Part shown: piece after piece, positions 40,873-49,982 of the stretch
How the letters are laid out: each line of letters begins with the position of its first letter
How positions within the stretch are numbered: the first letter of the stretch is position 1
Origin: Coleofasciculaceae cyanobacterium
GTDB lineage: Bacteria > Cyanobacteriota > Cyanobacteriia > Cyanobacteriales > Xenococcaceae
NCBI GenBank assembly: GCA_036703275.1
Contig: DATNPK010000028.1
Location: forward strand, 124,001 to 188,000
DNA: 64,000 bases
Direction: 5' to 3'
Program-made: the position numbers and the translations under genes
Notes under the pieces: model-generated
Database searches by the model: none
What the model saw: the letters and a program-made list of their open reading frames with translations, nothing else
Told to the model about the DNA's origin: nothing

Positions 40873-43599
40873 ATGTCTTTTGTTGGCTTACATATTCACA
40901 GCGACTATAGCTTGCTTGATGGCGCATCTCAAATACCTCAGTTAATCGATCGCGCTTTAGAGTTAGATATGCCAGCGATCGCTCTAACGGATCACGGAGT
41001 AATGTATGGGGCGATCGAACTGATTAAAGTCTGTCGCAACAAGGGAATTAAGCCAATTATTGGCAATGAGATGTATGTAATCAACGGTGACATTGAGGTT
41101 AATATCACTGAAAAGAAAAAACGCCATCGCAAATATCATCAGGTGGTATTGGCGAAGAATACTCAGGGATATAAAAACCTGGTTAAATTAACTACTATCT
41201 CCCATCTCAAAGGCTATCAGGGTAGCGGTATCTTTGCTCGTCCCTGTATTAACAAAGAACTGTTGGCAAAATATCACGAGGGTTTAATTGTTACTAGCGC
41301 GTGTTTGGGAGGAGAAGTACCCCAGGCGATTTTAAAAGGGGATTTAGCCCACGCGGAGAAAGTAGCCAAGTGGTATCAGGATTTATTTGGCGATGATTAT
41401 TACTTAGAGATTCAAGATCATGGTTCGCCAGAAGATCGCATGGTTAATGTGGCAATTGTGAATATTGCCCGCAAGTTGGCTATTAAAGTTATTGCCACCA
41501 ATGATTCCCACTTTATTTCTTGCTATGACGTAGAAGCCCATGACGCGTTGTTATGTATCCTGACGCAAAAACGGATTACCGATGATAAACGATTACGCTA
41601 TAGCGGTACAGAGTATCTCAAGTCTGCCGAGGAGATGAAGCTGCTATTCCGCGATCACTTAGAGGACGATGTAATTCAAGAGGCGATCGCCAATACCGTA
41701 GAAGTTGCTGATAAAGTTCAGCCGTACCACATTTTAGGTGAACCCCGTATCCCTGATTATCCCGTACCTGCGGGACATACTGCCGATAGTTATTTAGAAG
41801 AAGTTACCCGTCAAGGATTGCTCGAAAGACTTAAATGTCGTAATCACAACGAAGTCGATCCTATATATATGCAACGGCTTGAGGTAGAACTTAAGGTAAT
41901 GCAGGAAAAAGGTTTTTCCACCTACTTTTTGGTAGTTTGGGACTATATTAAATATGCTAGAGATAATCATATCCCTGTTGGGCCAGGTAGGGGAAGCGCA
42001 GCAGGTTCATTAGTGGCATATTGTCTCAAAATTACTAACATCGATCCAATCCATCACGGCTTATTATTTGAGCGTTTTCTTAATCCCGAACGGAAATCGA
42101 TGCCTGATGTGGATACAGATTTCTGTCCCGATCGCCGTGGCGATATGATTAGATATGTTACCCAAAAATATGGCGAGGCTAACGTTGCGCAAATTATTAC
42201 CTTTAACCGCATGACTTCTAAGGCGGTTTTAAAAGACGTGGGTAGGGTGTTAGGCATTGACTTTGGCGAGCAAAATCGTCTTGCCAAAATGATTCCCGTA
42301 GTACGGGGTAAGCCGACTAAACTTAAGGTAATGATTTCTAGTGGAACTCCCGAACCTAGTTTTAAACAAGCTTACGAAAGCGAAAGCGTCAAAATTTATA
42401 ACGATAATAAAGAAGAAGTTGGCTCGGTTGAAATCCGTAACTGGGTTGATATGGCGATGCGGATTGAAGGTACTAATAAAACCTTTGGCGTTCATGCTGC
42501 TGGCGTGGTAATCTCTTCCCAACCCTTAGACGAAATTGTCCCGCTACAAAAAAATAATGACGGGTCAGTAATTACTCAATATTATATGGAAGATATTGAA
42601 GCTTTGGGTCTATTGAAAATGGACTTTTTAGGCTTAAAAAATCTGACGACAATTCAACGAGCAGCAGGCTTGGTTAAAAAAACTAAAGGGGTTATTTTAG
42701 ACTTAGATCAAATCCCTTTAGATGAAAAAAAAGCTTTGGAAATTATTGCCAAAGGCAAGCAAAAAAAACTACCAGCAGACATTCAAGAGACTCATAAACT
42801 GTTCCGCGCGGGAAACTTAGAAGGCATTTTTCAACTAGAATCTGATGGCATGAAGCAGATTACTAGAGACTTAAAACCTTCGGGTATTGAAGATATTTCT
42901 TCAATTTCTGCTCTCTATCGTCCAGGACCATTAGATGCAGGATTAATTCCGATTTTTATCGATCGCAAACATGGCAGAGAAAAGGTTAGTTATCAACATC
43001 CCCTATTAGAATCAATCCTTAAAGAAACCTATGGCGTAATTGTCTATCAAGAGCAAATTATGAAGATTGCTCAGGAATTAGCCGGCTATTCTTTAGGTGA
43101 GGCCGATCTACTCCGTCGCTGTATGGGTAAGAAGAAATTAGCCGAAATGGAGAAGCATCGAGAGAAGTTTATTGATGGTTCGGCTAAAAATGGAGTGAGA
43201 CAAGCATTAGCTAATGAACTATTCGATCAGATGGTATTATTTGCCGAATATTGTCTAAGTTATGACACGGAAGTGTATACTGTTGAGTATGGTGCGCTAC
43301 CTATTGGCAAAATTGTCGAATCGCAAATAAAATGCTCGATTTATAGTGTCGATCGCCACGGCTTTGTTTACACTCAACCAATTGTTCAATGGCACGATCG
43401 CGGTTTACAAGAAGTCTTTGAATATACTTTAGATAACAATGCAACTATCTGTGCGACCAAAGACCATAAATTTATGACTGTTGAAGGGCAAATGCTCCCC
43501 ATAGATGAAATATTTGAGCGCGGTTTGGAACTTAAAGAAGTCGATCCAGCTCAATGTAAAATATTGCCGTTGGCAACTTACACCAGTTTTCATGCTTGA
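40873..43599 (+). CDS. dnaE: DNA polymerase III alpha subunit, N-terminal half with split N-intein
   Basis: This 908-residue polypeptide is the first half of the replicative polymerase. It has a PHP domain ([25 protein letters not shown]), the polymerase core with [17 protein letters not shown] and the catalytic aspartates in [14 protein letters not shown], and extein residues ending FAEY. From Cys794 it continues as an N-intein and stops. As in other cyanobacteria, the C-terminal half must be encoded elsewhere with a C-intein, and the two join by protein trans-splicing to give one active enzyme. The partner gene is not in this window. The ATG at 40873 reads [14 protein letters not shown]. 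Confidence 0.97.
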   Translation: MSFVGLHIHSDYSLLDGASQIPQLIDRALELDMPAIALTDHGVMYGAIELIKVCRNKGIKPIIGNEMYVINGDIEVNITEKKKRHRKYHQVVLAKNTQGYKNLVKLTTISHLKGYQGSGIFARPCINKELLAKYHEGLIVTSACLGGEVPQAILKGDLAHAEKVAKWYQDLFGDDYYLEIQDHGSPEDRMVNVAIVNIARKLAIKVIATNDSHFISCYDVEAHDALLCILTQKRITDDKRLRYSGTEYLKSAEEMKLLFRDHLEDDVIQEAIANTVEVADKVQPYHILGEPRIPDYPVPAGHTADSYLEEVTRQGLLERLKCRNHNEVDPIYMQRLEVELKVMQEKGFSTYFLVVWDYIKYARDNHIPVGPGRGSAAGSLVAYCLKITNIDPIHHGLLFERFLNPERKSMPDVDTDFCPDRRGDMIRYVTQKYGEANVAQIITFNRMTSKAVLKDVGRVLGIDFGEQNRLAKMIPVVRGKPTKLKVMISSGTPEPSFKQAYESESVKIYNDNKEEVGSVEIRNWVDMAMRIEGTNKTFGVHAAGVVISSQPLDEIVPLQKNNDGSVITQYYMEDIEALGLLKMDFLGLKNLTTIQRAAGLVKKTKGVILDLDQIPLDEKKALEIIAKGKQKKLPADIQETHKLFRAGNLEGIFQLESDGMKQITRDLKPSGIEDISSISALYRPGPLDAGLIPIFIDRKHGREKVSYQHPLLESILKETYGVIVYQEQIMKIAQELAGYSLGEADLLRRCMGKKKLAEMEKHREKFIDGSAKNGVRQALANELFDQMVLFAEYCLSYDTEVYTVEYGALPIGKIVESQIKCSIYSVDRHGFVYTQPIVQWHDRGLQEVFEYTLDNNATICATKDHKFMTVEGQMLPIDEIFERGLELKEVDPAQCKILPLATYTSFHA
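43252..43596 (+). other. Split DnaE intein, N-terminal fragment (Int-N)
   Basis: The intein begins at Cys794 (TGT, 43252) with [20 protein letters not shown] and contains block B as [19 protein letters not shown] with the conserved TxxH. It ends with [15 protein letters not shown]. It is clearly homologous to the Nostoc/Synechocystis DnaE split inteins. At 115 residues it is about a dozen residues longer than the roughly 102-residue Nostoc Int-N, owing to an extra tail rich in hydrophobic residues ([14 protein letters not shown]). Confidence 0.95.
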
Positions 43600-43620
43600 T
43601 AGACTAAGCTGTTGATTAAC

Positions 43621-43645
43621 TAGCTATTAGCTATTAGCTATTAGC
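43621..43645. repeat. Tandem AGCTATT heptamer tract
   Basis: TAGCTAT TAGCTAT TAGCTAT TAGC: three and a half perfect heptamers directly after dnaE. Related tracts lie at 30123-30150, 31877-31900, 36268-36285 and 56262-56282. Confidence 0.85.
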
Positions 43646-43680
43646 TTTTAGAATTTCCTCTTCCGGCAGGACAATGTGAC

Positions 43681-43813
43681 TTATAGCCGTACCAAGTTAA
43701 GTTAGGACACATAGGTTATTTGCTTCATTAGTAGCAAGTAGCAAGTAAAACTTCTGACTTGTGACTTCTACTTAATAGTTTTTGTGTCCTAATCTAATTT
43801 TGTACGACTATAA
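43681..43813. mobile_element. MITE-like element with 31-bp imperfect terminal inverted repeats
   Basis: The left end (43681-43711, TTATAGCCGTACCAAG...) and the reverse complement of the right end (43783-43813, TTATAGTCGTACAAAA...) match at 26 of 31 positions, and both finish with TTAGGACACA. The 133-bp element has no coding capacity and ends 3 bp from the pmbA stop codon. The size and ends fit a non-autonomous insertion-sequence derivative; the parent IS is unknown. Confidence 0.65.
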
Positions 43814-43816
43814 CAA

Positions 43817-45100
43817 CTAACCAACGACAGAAATCCCTTCGACGATTAAAGAAGGAGTGTAACAAGAATCATTCCAAATTAAATCATTGCCTAAGACAGC
43901 TACCTGTTTTAAAATTTGATAAACATTGCCAGCGATCGCAGTATCTTTAACTCGCCCAGTTATTCTCCCATTCTTAACGCGATAACCGAGATCGACATTA
44001 ACCGAAAAGTCGCCACTGATGTCTGCACCACCACCGAGTATTTGATCGACAATAATGCCGTTGTCTAGTTTGGTAACCAACTCAGAAAAAGAACTATTAC
44101 CTGGTGCAACAATTAAATTAACCAATGAGGGACTAGGATAACTATCTAAATCGGGACGAAAGCCGTTTCCTGTGGGTTTAAGGTTTAACTCTCTGGCAAT
44201 CGTGCGATCGCAATAAAATTGATTTAACACTCCTTGCTCGATCAAAGCGAGTTTTTGGGTTAACATTCCCTCATCATCAAAAGGACAGTCATAAGGTTGC
44301 AAGTTTGGTTGTTGAGATAAGTTAATTAGTTCTGAAACTACCAACTCTTGCTGTAGACTACTCCAGGGAGAAGATTTTTCTCGAACACTCAGACCATTTA
44401 AAGCCGATGAGACAGTACTCCAAAGGACGGTTGCAGCATTAGCGGTAAGCAATACGGGAACTTTCCCTTGAGGCGGGACAACGTTGCGTTTTGCCCAATC
44501 TAAACGCTGGATAATTTGCTCTATTACTGGATCGATATCGAGTTTCTTTTTGCTGTATTCTCCGTCATAAATGCCTAAAAAGTCTTCTCCACGGACTAAC
44601 TCTACACCGAGAGAATAACTTGAACCCGACTCGTTATAGTGACAGTGCAATCCCTGAGAGTTGATTAAAGTTGTGGATTCTTGTTCAAATTCTAATTCTG
44701 CCGAACAAATTAATTCAGGATATTCTTCTCGTAGTTTAGTGATTGCTTGATTACCTAACTCGATCAGATCCGTTACCGAAACAGTTACGCCTGTCAAATC
44801 GTGAATTGCTGTACGAGGCGGTGCTAATTCAATAGTTTCAGGTTCATTAAGTTGCGATAGCGCGATCGCCTTCTCGACTAACAATTCTGGTTCAATTTTG
44901 CCATATGCGACTGCCAAACCAGGACGATTATGCTGCCATAGTCTTAAAGCCGTACCTACAGATTGAGAACTTTCTAGTTGCTTGAGGCGGTTGCCCTCAA
45001 AAAAAATTGGTTGAGACTGAGATGTTATCTGATAGACTTCTGCGTGGCTTGTTCCTCGGCGAGATGCCAACTCAAGCAAGGATTCTAATTCTTCATTCAT
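43817..45100 (-). CDS. pmbA: TldE/PmbA-family metalloprotease subunit
   Basis: TldD and PmbA (TldE) together form a zinc protease that processes modified peptides and degrades unfolded short peptides; TldE itself lacks the HExxxH site. The 427-residue protein has the family layout: EELESLLELASRRGTSHAEVY at the N-terminus, RLWQHNRPGLAVAYG, VLLTANAATVLWSTVSSALN, and the C-terminal LGGGADISGDFSVNVDLGYRV glycine block. The TldD-type HExxxH is absent, supporting PmbA. I start at the ATG 45100; the frame extends to a TTG at 45109. A MITE-like element abuts the 3' end. Confidence 0.88.
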   Translation of the reverse strand: MNEELESLLELASRRGTSHAEVYQITSQSQPIFFEGNRLKQLESSQSVGTALRLWQHNRPGLAVAYGKIEPELLVEKAIALSQLNEPETIELAPPRTAIHDLTGVTVSVTDLIELGNQAITKLREEYPELICSAELEFEQESTTLINSQGLHCHYNESGSSYSLGVELVRGEDFLGIYDGEYSKKKLDIDPVIEQIIQRLDWAKRNVVPPQGKVPVLLTANAATVLWSTVSSALNGLSVREKSSPWSSLQQELVVSELINLSQQPNLQPYDCPFDDEGMLTQKLALIEQGVLNQFYCDRTIARELNLKPTGNGFRPDLDSYPSPSLVNLIVAPGNSSFSELVTKLDNGIIVDQILGGGADISGDFSVNVDLGYRVKNGRITGRVKDTAIAGNVYQILKQVAVLGNDLIWNDSCYTPSLIVEGISVVG

Positions 45101-45180
45101 CAATTTCAATCAGCAACTTATAGAGGTATTTACTAGCATTTATAGCACTCGAAGCAAAGGTTAAGACACGTCGATCAAAA

Positions 45181-45217
45181 GCTAATAGCTCGTTTTATAA
45201 CTAACGTCCTAATCTAT
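45181..45217. repeat. 37-bp dispersed repeat, copy 2
   Basis: This segment is identical to the reverse complement of 30096-30132 and starts with GCTAATAGCTCGTTTTATAA. It lies in the spacer between divergent pmbA and the kinase gene; sequence just to the left (about 45140-45172) faintly resembles the left end of the MITE at 43681. Confidence 0.8.
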
Positions 45218-45348
45218 AGTTCACTAGCATTTACTATGCAAAACTTAATTTTAATTGCTTTTGTGAATCCGATTGCGCTTGATCGGCGTAATAATGAAAT
45301 GTAAACATAATCGCCGTTACGTAGAATTGGGACAATACGAAGTTAAAC

Positions 45349-46794
45349 ATGACCAACTCTAGCTTAGATTTAAGCAGCCAATTATTAAATAACCGCTATT
45401 ATCTTCATGACGCGATAGCTCAAAGTAATTATAGCCGAGTCTTTTTAGCTAGCGATCTACTAAGACATCGAAAATGTGTAGTCAAACAGTTGTGTCTTAA
45501 TTTGTGTCCTGCCAAGGTAAAGCAAGCCATCGAATCTATGTTTTGGCAAGAAGCACAAATATTACAAAAGCTGACTGGCAAACACCCACAAATTTGCCAA
45601 TTTTACGGTTACTTTAGTGACAATGATGCTTTATATTTGGTGCAGGAATGGATTCCAGGCATCACCCTAGAACAAAAGTTGCACCAGCAGCACAAGCTAT
45701 CCGAGTCGGAAACCAAAGAGATTTTACTGAGCTTATTGTCTGTTTTAGAGTGTATTCACCGCTTGGGTATTATTCACCGCGATATTAAACCCAATAATAT
45801 TATTTTACGCTCAGAAAATAATTTACCTGTATTGATTGATTTTGGTGTTGCTCAAAAAGTTGGCGATCGCCGTAAACCAACAATTATTGTGGGAACTCCT
45901 GGATATATGTCCTTAGAACAAGCCATGGGTCAAGCAGCCTATGACAACGATCTTTATAGTTTGGGTTTGACGGCAATTCATCTGCTGACAGGACAGTCGC
46001 CTCAAAATGTTAATTTCGAGCATTATGAACCTTTTTTCCAGCGTAATTTAACGACAGCGATCGCGCGGGCGATCTCGCCTCAATCTAATCAGAGATTTGC
46101 TTCTGCCACTGAAATGCGATCGGCATTGCAGTATTCAGAGGAAAGAGCGGCTGTAACTCAACCAAATTCTAGTAAATTTAAACTAAGATTGTGGGCAATA
46201 GGCTTGATTATTGGCGCGCAGGTTGCTGGTGCATATCTTGGTTGGCGTTATCTGATTGTGGAACTAGATGAGCAACCACCCATCAATTTTACTGACTTAC
46301 CTCAAAGACAATTGCCTTTGCTAACTGATGATGAGCTTGAGAATACTGCCAAACCGACAGTTTTAGAAACTAAAAATAAGGCGCTTCAAGCTGTAATTTT
46401 TATGCCTGGAACTTCACAAACCAAAATTACTCAAGCTTTAGGCGAACCCGTTGGGCGCAAACCAGGTTTTTGGGCAAACAGTATTGCTTGGTCTTATAAA
46501 AATATTATTTCTGAGGGAATTGACCTCGGATATATATTTGACACGCAAACAAATGAGCTACGTCAGGCAGAAATAGCAGTCCCCCCTTCAACCGACTTCA
46601 GCACAGTTCGTTCTGCCCTAAATGCGCTCTTAAGTGTAGAAACACTATCTGCCGATCTAGAACCAGGATTACAGGCTGTATATCAGCGTCAAAAAGCTAC
46701 TTATAATTTTACGACAGGTGATTTAGAAGGAATTGTGCAGCGTAATCAACAAGACCGTATCTACATAGCGGTTTGGTCGGCAGATTTTCATTGA
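45349..46794 (+). CDS. Membrane-bound Ser/Thr protein kinase with C-terminal extracytoplasmic domain
   Basis: The 481-residue kinase has the catalytic Lys in CVVKQLC (Lys46), HRDIKPNN (143-150), DFGVAQ (164-169) and TPGYMSLEQ, but its glycine loop is degenerate (AQSNYSRVF instead of GxGxxG). A transmembrane helix follows at about residues 280-298, then a 175-residue external part. Its second half (GTSQTKITQALGEPVGRKPG ... WSADF) may be an SmpA/OmlA-like or sensing fold. It therefore probably senses an envelope signal, unlike the soluble kinase at 21935. The ATG at 45349 starts MTNSSLDLSSQ. No partner genes are cotranscribed. Confidence 0.87.
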   Translation: MTNSSLDLSSQLLNNRYYLHDAIAQSNYSRVFLASDLLRHRKCVVKQLCLNLCPAKVKQAIESMFWQEAQILQKLTGKHPQICQFYGYFSDNDALYLVQEWIPGITLEQKLHQQHKLSESETKEILLSLLSVLECIHRLGIIHRDIKPNNIILRSENNLPVLIDFGVAQKVGDRRKPTIIVGTPGYMSLEQAMGQAAYDNDLYSLGLTAIHLLTGQSPQNVNFEHYEPFFQRNLTTAIARAISPQSNQRFASATEMRSALQYSEERAAVTQPNSSKFKLRLWAIGLIIGAQVAGAYLGWRYLIVELDEQPPINFTDLPQRQLPLLTDDELENTAKPTVLETKNKALQAVIFMPGTSQTKITQALGEPVGRKPGFWANSIAWSYKNIISEGIDLGYIFDTQTNELRQAEIAVPPSTDFSTVRSALNALLSVETLSADLEPGLQAVYQRQKATYNFTTGDLEGIVQRNQQDRIYIAVWSADFH

Positions 46795-47130
46795 TGTAAA
46801 GTTTAGATGAATCCAATCTGCTTACTTTAGCGTACTAGTAATACAGGCAGAGCAAAATTAATCTCTGTCGGCCGTAACAATCTTAATTTGGATACTGGAG
46901 ACTATACAAAGGTTAGGGAATAACCAATTAAGCTAATACTATTTGTTCTTCAGACTGTTTAGCGTTTTACGGCAATTAATCTAAGTCTCAAGGCTGCATA
47001 CAGGCTTTTAAGCCCAAAAAAACGATGTAGCGCTAAAAACGCGATCGCATTAGACAAAAACTGTTCCGTCTATTAACTAGATGGGGCAAACTTCGTTACG
47101 GAAAAATATCGTCAAAATCATTAACTTATT
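46795..47130. other. Intergenic region upstream of the CHRD protein gene
   Basis: No gene is seen. The region carries a HIP1 site near 47041 and a GTTAGGGAATAACC-like stretch near 46911-46924 that vaguely recalls an ECF-type -35 (GGAATAAC). Without a second example this is not called as a promoter. Confidence 0.35.
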
Positions 47131-49098
47131 ATGCAATTTACCGCAGATTTAAAGACCCTTAACAGTTCTGAGCCATTTAATTCTACTGCTTCTGGCTCTG
47201 CTATTATTACTCACGAGGCCCCTAGTGAAAACATTCGCACTGTAAATGTAAAGGTTGATGCTAGTGGACTAGAAGATTTAACCGCTATTGGCGGGGTTCA
47301 CGTCGCCCATATCCACGGACAATTTTTGGGTAATGCGGATAAACCGCTTTTAGAACAGGGAGACGGAGCTTTTTTTGAAGGAGAGGGCGGAATTGCCGTT
47401 GACTCTACCTTGCCAACTGTCGAAGATAGTGATGTCGATGGCGATGGCTTCATCAATTTTATCGAAGGTCGTCCCAATTATGGCCCAGTTGTCCTTGATT
47501 TAACTTCCGAACAGATTGAGGCAGCACCAGACGGGACACCTCCTATGTCTCATTTTCTACAGCAAGCAGAAGCAGGAGAAATCGATCCGGCCAAGTTGTT
47601 CCCTTCTGGCACAGAGTTTAATTTAGACACTACATATACTTTCGATTTAACCGATCCAGACCAACTGCGTCAGTATAATAACCTGATGCCTCTTAACGAC
47701 CGAGAAATTGTGCTCCACGGTCTGACAATTCCCTTAGAGACTTCTGAGGCGATCGATGCAACCGTTATGGGAACAGCACCAGCAGGAACAGATCTGGGTA
47801 ACGGCGAAGCTTTTCGGATTACTGCCCCCGTAGCAGCAGGAGAAATCAAGCCGATCGTACCCGATATTGCTTTAGACTCGAAATTCGTTGCTTTAACAGA
47901 CGATAATACCCTAGTATCTTTTGACCCTGCTAATCCTGCGGATACCGATTCAGTAGCAGTTACGGGAGTTGATGGAGCATTACTAGGTATTGATACTCGC
48001 CCTGCGGATGGTTTAATTTACGGAATCACGACCGCTAACAACATTTACACTATCGATGCCGACAGCGGTGCAGCGACTTATGTTAGCACTCTGAATATGC
48101 CCTTTGAAGGGGGGACTATATCGGGGTTTGACTTTAATCCTGTTGCCGATCGCCTGCGTTTAGTCGGAGACAATGACCAAAACTTTCGGATTAACGTTGA
48201 CACTGGGGAAGTAACCGTTGATGGCACTTTGGCTTTTGCCGAAGGAGATACTAATAATGGAGTAAATCCTAACGTTACTGCTGCTGCCTATACTAATTCA
48301 TTTGACGGTACGGACAGCACTGAGCTATACAACATCGATACTCTACTAAATGACCTGGTATTACAAAACCCACCTAATGACGGAACGCTGGTAACAGCAG
48401 GAGATCTAGGAATTGATTTTGATACTTTAGGCGGTTTCGATATTCTTTCTTCTCCTGATGGTGAGAACGCTGCTTTTGCCGTTTCTGACTCTACCTTATA
48501 TACTGTCGATCTCGATACGGGAATGGCGTTTAGTTTGGGTGAGATTGGTTCAGATAATGCTAATTTACAGGGATTAACTATTGTTTCTGATAACAGCATT
48601 GATGATAATGCGGAGAATTCTGGGCTACTCATCGATCTTACCGGCATGAATGATTCTACAGTTAACTTTACTGTCGATCGAAATGCTGGGTTTGAAAATA
48701 CGGTCGGTTTCTACGAAGTAGATCCCCAAGGCAATGTTACTGACCCTGTGTCTGGTAATACCATCAACCTAGGAGATGAAGGTTATACCGCAGCCGCGAT
48801 CGCCAATCGTTCTGACATTAGCCTCACTGGTGTGAATCAAGCCTCAAGTGAGTTTACCGCAGAGCTAGCCGGCGGTAAACTTTATGCACCTTTCTTAGTA
48901 GTCGATGGCACAATTGAACAACTAGAAGATGGAGACAGCAGCAACGATCCAGTCGTGCATTTCCCTTTCCTTGGGGCTAATTCTGATAATACAGAACATA
49001 TTCGTAGTTTGGGAGACAACATTCTCGGATTTGAAGATTCGTCTAATAGTGGCGATCTTAATTACAGCGATCTTGTGGTTAAATATGATTTTGTTTAA
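47131..49098 (+). CDS. CHRD - DUF4394 - DUF4114 multidomain surface or extracellular protein
   Basis: The 655-residue acidic protein has three modules. A CHRD domain (residues about 1-205) carries the hallmark GGVHVAHIHG and a Ca-binding-like DVDGDGFINF loop (101-110). A DUF4394 beta-propeller-like region (about 245-495) contains FVALTDDNTLVSFD, LLGIDTRPADGLIYGIT and FDFNPVADRLRLVGDN. A C-terminal DUF4114 domain (about 550-655) has VVHFPFLGANSDNTEHIRSL and GFEDSSNSGDLNYSDLVVKY. No N-terminal signal peptide is visible; Asp/Asn-rich calcium-binding proteins of this sort are often exported by type I secretion. It directly precedes an ECF sigma/anti-sigma pair that may control it. Confidence 0.88.
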   Translation: MQFTADLKTLNSSEPFNSTASGSAIITHEAPSENIRTVNVKVDASGLEDLTAIGGVHVAHIHGQFLGNADKPLLEQGDGAFFEGEGGIAVDSTLPTVEDSDVDGDGFINFIEGRPNYGPVVLDLTSEQIEAAPDGTPPMSHFLQQAEAGEIDPAKLFPSGTEFNLDTTYTFDLTDPDQLRQYNNLMPLNDREIVLHGLTIPLETSEAIDATVMGTAPAGTDLGNGEAFRITAPVAAGEIKPIVPDIALDSKFVALTDDNTLVSFDPANPADTDSVAVTGVDGALLGIDTRPADGLIYGITTANNIYTIDADSGAATYVSTLNMPFEGGTISGFDFNPVADRLRLVGDNDQNFRINVDTGEVTVDGTLAFAEGDTNNGVNPNVTAAAYTNSFDGTDSTELYNIDTLLNDLVLQNPPNDGTLVTAGDLGIDFDTLGGFDILSSPDGENAAFAVSDSTLYTVDLDTGMAFSLGEIGSDNANLQGLTIVSDNSIDDNAENSGLLIDLTGMNDSTVNFTVDRNAGFENTVGFYEVDPQGNVTDPVSGNTINLGDEGYTAAAIANRSDISLTGVNQASSEFTAELAGGKLYAPFLVVDGTIEQLEDGDSSNDPVVHFPFLGANSDNTEHIRSLGDNILGFEDSSNSGDLNYSDLVVKYDFV

Positions 49099-49149
49099 AA
49101 TAATCGCTCGCACTGTAACTAATTGTAAGCAGCTTTAGTAAGCAGCAAA

Positions 49150-49234
49150 AGGGGAAGTATGCCTCTAAAAGTCGAGATAGCTCGGTCATAGTAACTAAGC
49201 AAATGCTCGACTTTATTTGTGCCTTTCTTCCCCT
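49150..49234 (+). other. Long two-stage hairpin between the CHRD gene and the sigma factor gene
   Basis: An inner 9-bp stem (AAAGTCGAG 49168-49176 with CTCGACTTT 49206-49214) is nested inside an outer AGGGGAA (49150-49156)/TTCCCCT (49228-49234) pair. It could terminate transcription of the CHRD gene, although the T tract is weak, or fold as a leader RNA for the sigma gene. Confidence 0.5.
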
Positions 49235-49396
49235 GGCAAACAATTAAGCGTAGCTAAATTGAAGATGTGTAGCCGAAGTTGCTTTTCTTCGCTCTAAACT
49301 TTTTGTTCTATATTTTGTTTTATATTTTAAGCTGAGTCAGGATGAGCAGGTTCAAGAGAAGATATGATGTAAATAAGCTACTCTTCGTCTTCATAT

Positions 49397-49978
49397 ATGT
49401 CTTCTGAACTACCCAGCTATTCTTGTAAGGCTGATGCAGACTTATTTTTGCTCTTGCAGAATGGGCAGACCGATATCCTAGCCATCTTATACAATCGCCA
49501 TGCTGCTTTGGTATATGGGATAGCATTGCGACTGCTGAAAAATACTACCGAAGCAGAAGACTTGACCCAGGATATATTCTTGATCCTAACTAAAAAATGT
49601 TCTTATGACCCCAAGCGAGGAACTTTACGTACTTATTTAGCAATATTAACGAGATCGCGTGCCTTAGATCGTCTGAGATCCCGCAGCAAAAACCAAAAAA
49701 GACTCCACAATCAATCATTGAATGAAAGTGCTAAGGCTTTGTCCGAAAGCCCAATGGTCGAAGTTTCTCAAGTAGAGCGATCGCATGAGGTTCAACAAGC
49801 TCTCAAACAGCTGTCAACTCAAGAACAACAAGTATTAAGAATGGCATATTATCAAGACTTAAGCCAGTCAGAGATTGCCAAACAGTTAAATATTGCACTG
49901 GGCACAGTAAAGTCAAGATCGCGCCGTGGCTTACTCAAACTGCGTCAAGCTCTAATCAACTTGAGGGAGCATTCTTAG
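49397..49978 (+). CDS. ECF-type RNA polymerase sigma factor
   Basis: The 193-residue protein has sigma region 2 (LYNRHAALVYGIALRLLKN, AEDLTQDIFLIL, with YDPKRGTLRTYLAIL) and region 4 (LKQLSTQEQQVLRMAYYQDLSQSEIAKQLNIALGTVKSRSRRG), the two-domain layout of extracytoplasmic-function sigma factors of the SigK/RpoE type. It recruits core polymerase to stress promoters when freed from its anti-sigma factor. That partner is encoded 4 bp downstream (49983), confirming an operon. The start ATG at 49397 is the first in the frame. Confidence 0.93.
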   Translation: MSSELPSYSCKADADLFLLLQNGQTDILAILYNRHAALVYGIALRLLKNTTEAEDLTQDIFLILTKKCSYDPKRGTLRTYLAILTRSRALDRLRSRSKNQKRLHNQSLNESAKALSESPMVEVSQVERSHEVQQALKQLSTQEQQVLRMAYYQDLSQSEIAKQLNIALGTVKSRSRRGLLKLRQALINLREHS

Positions 49979-49982
49979 CATT

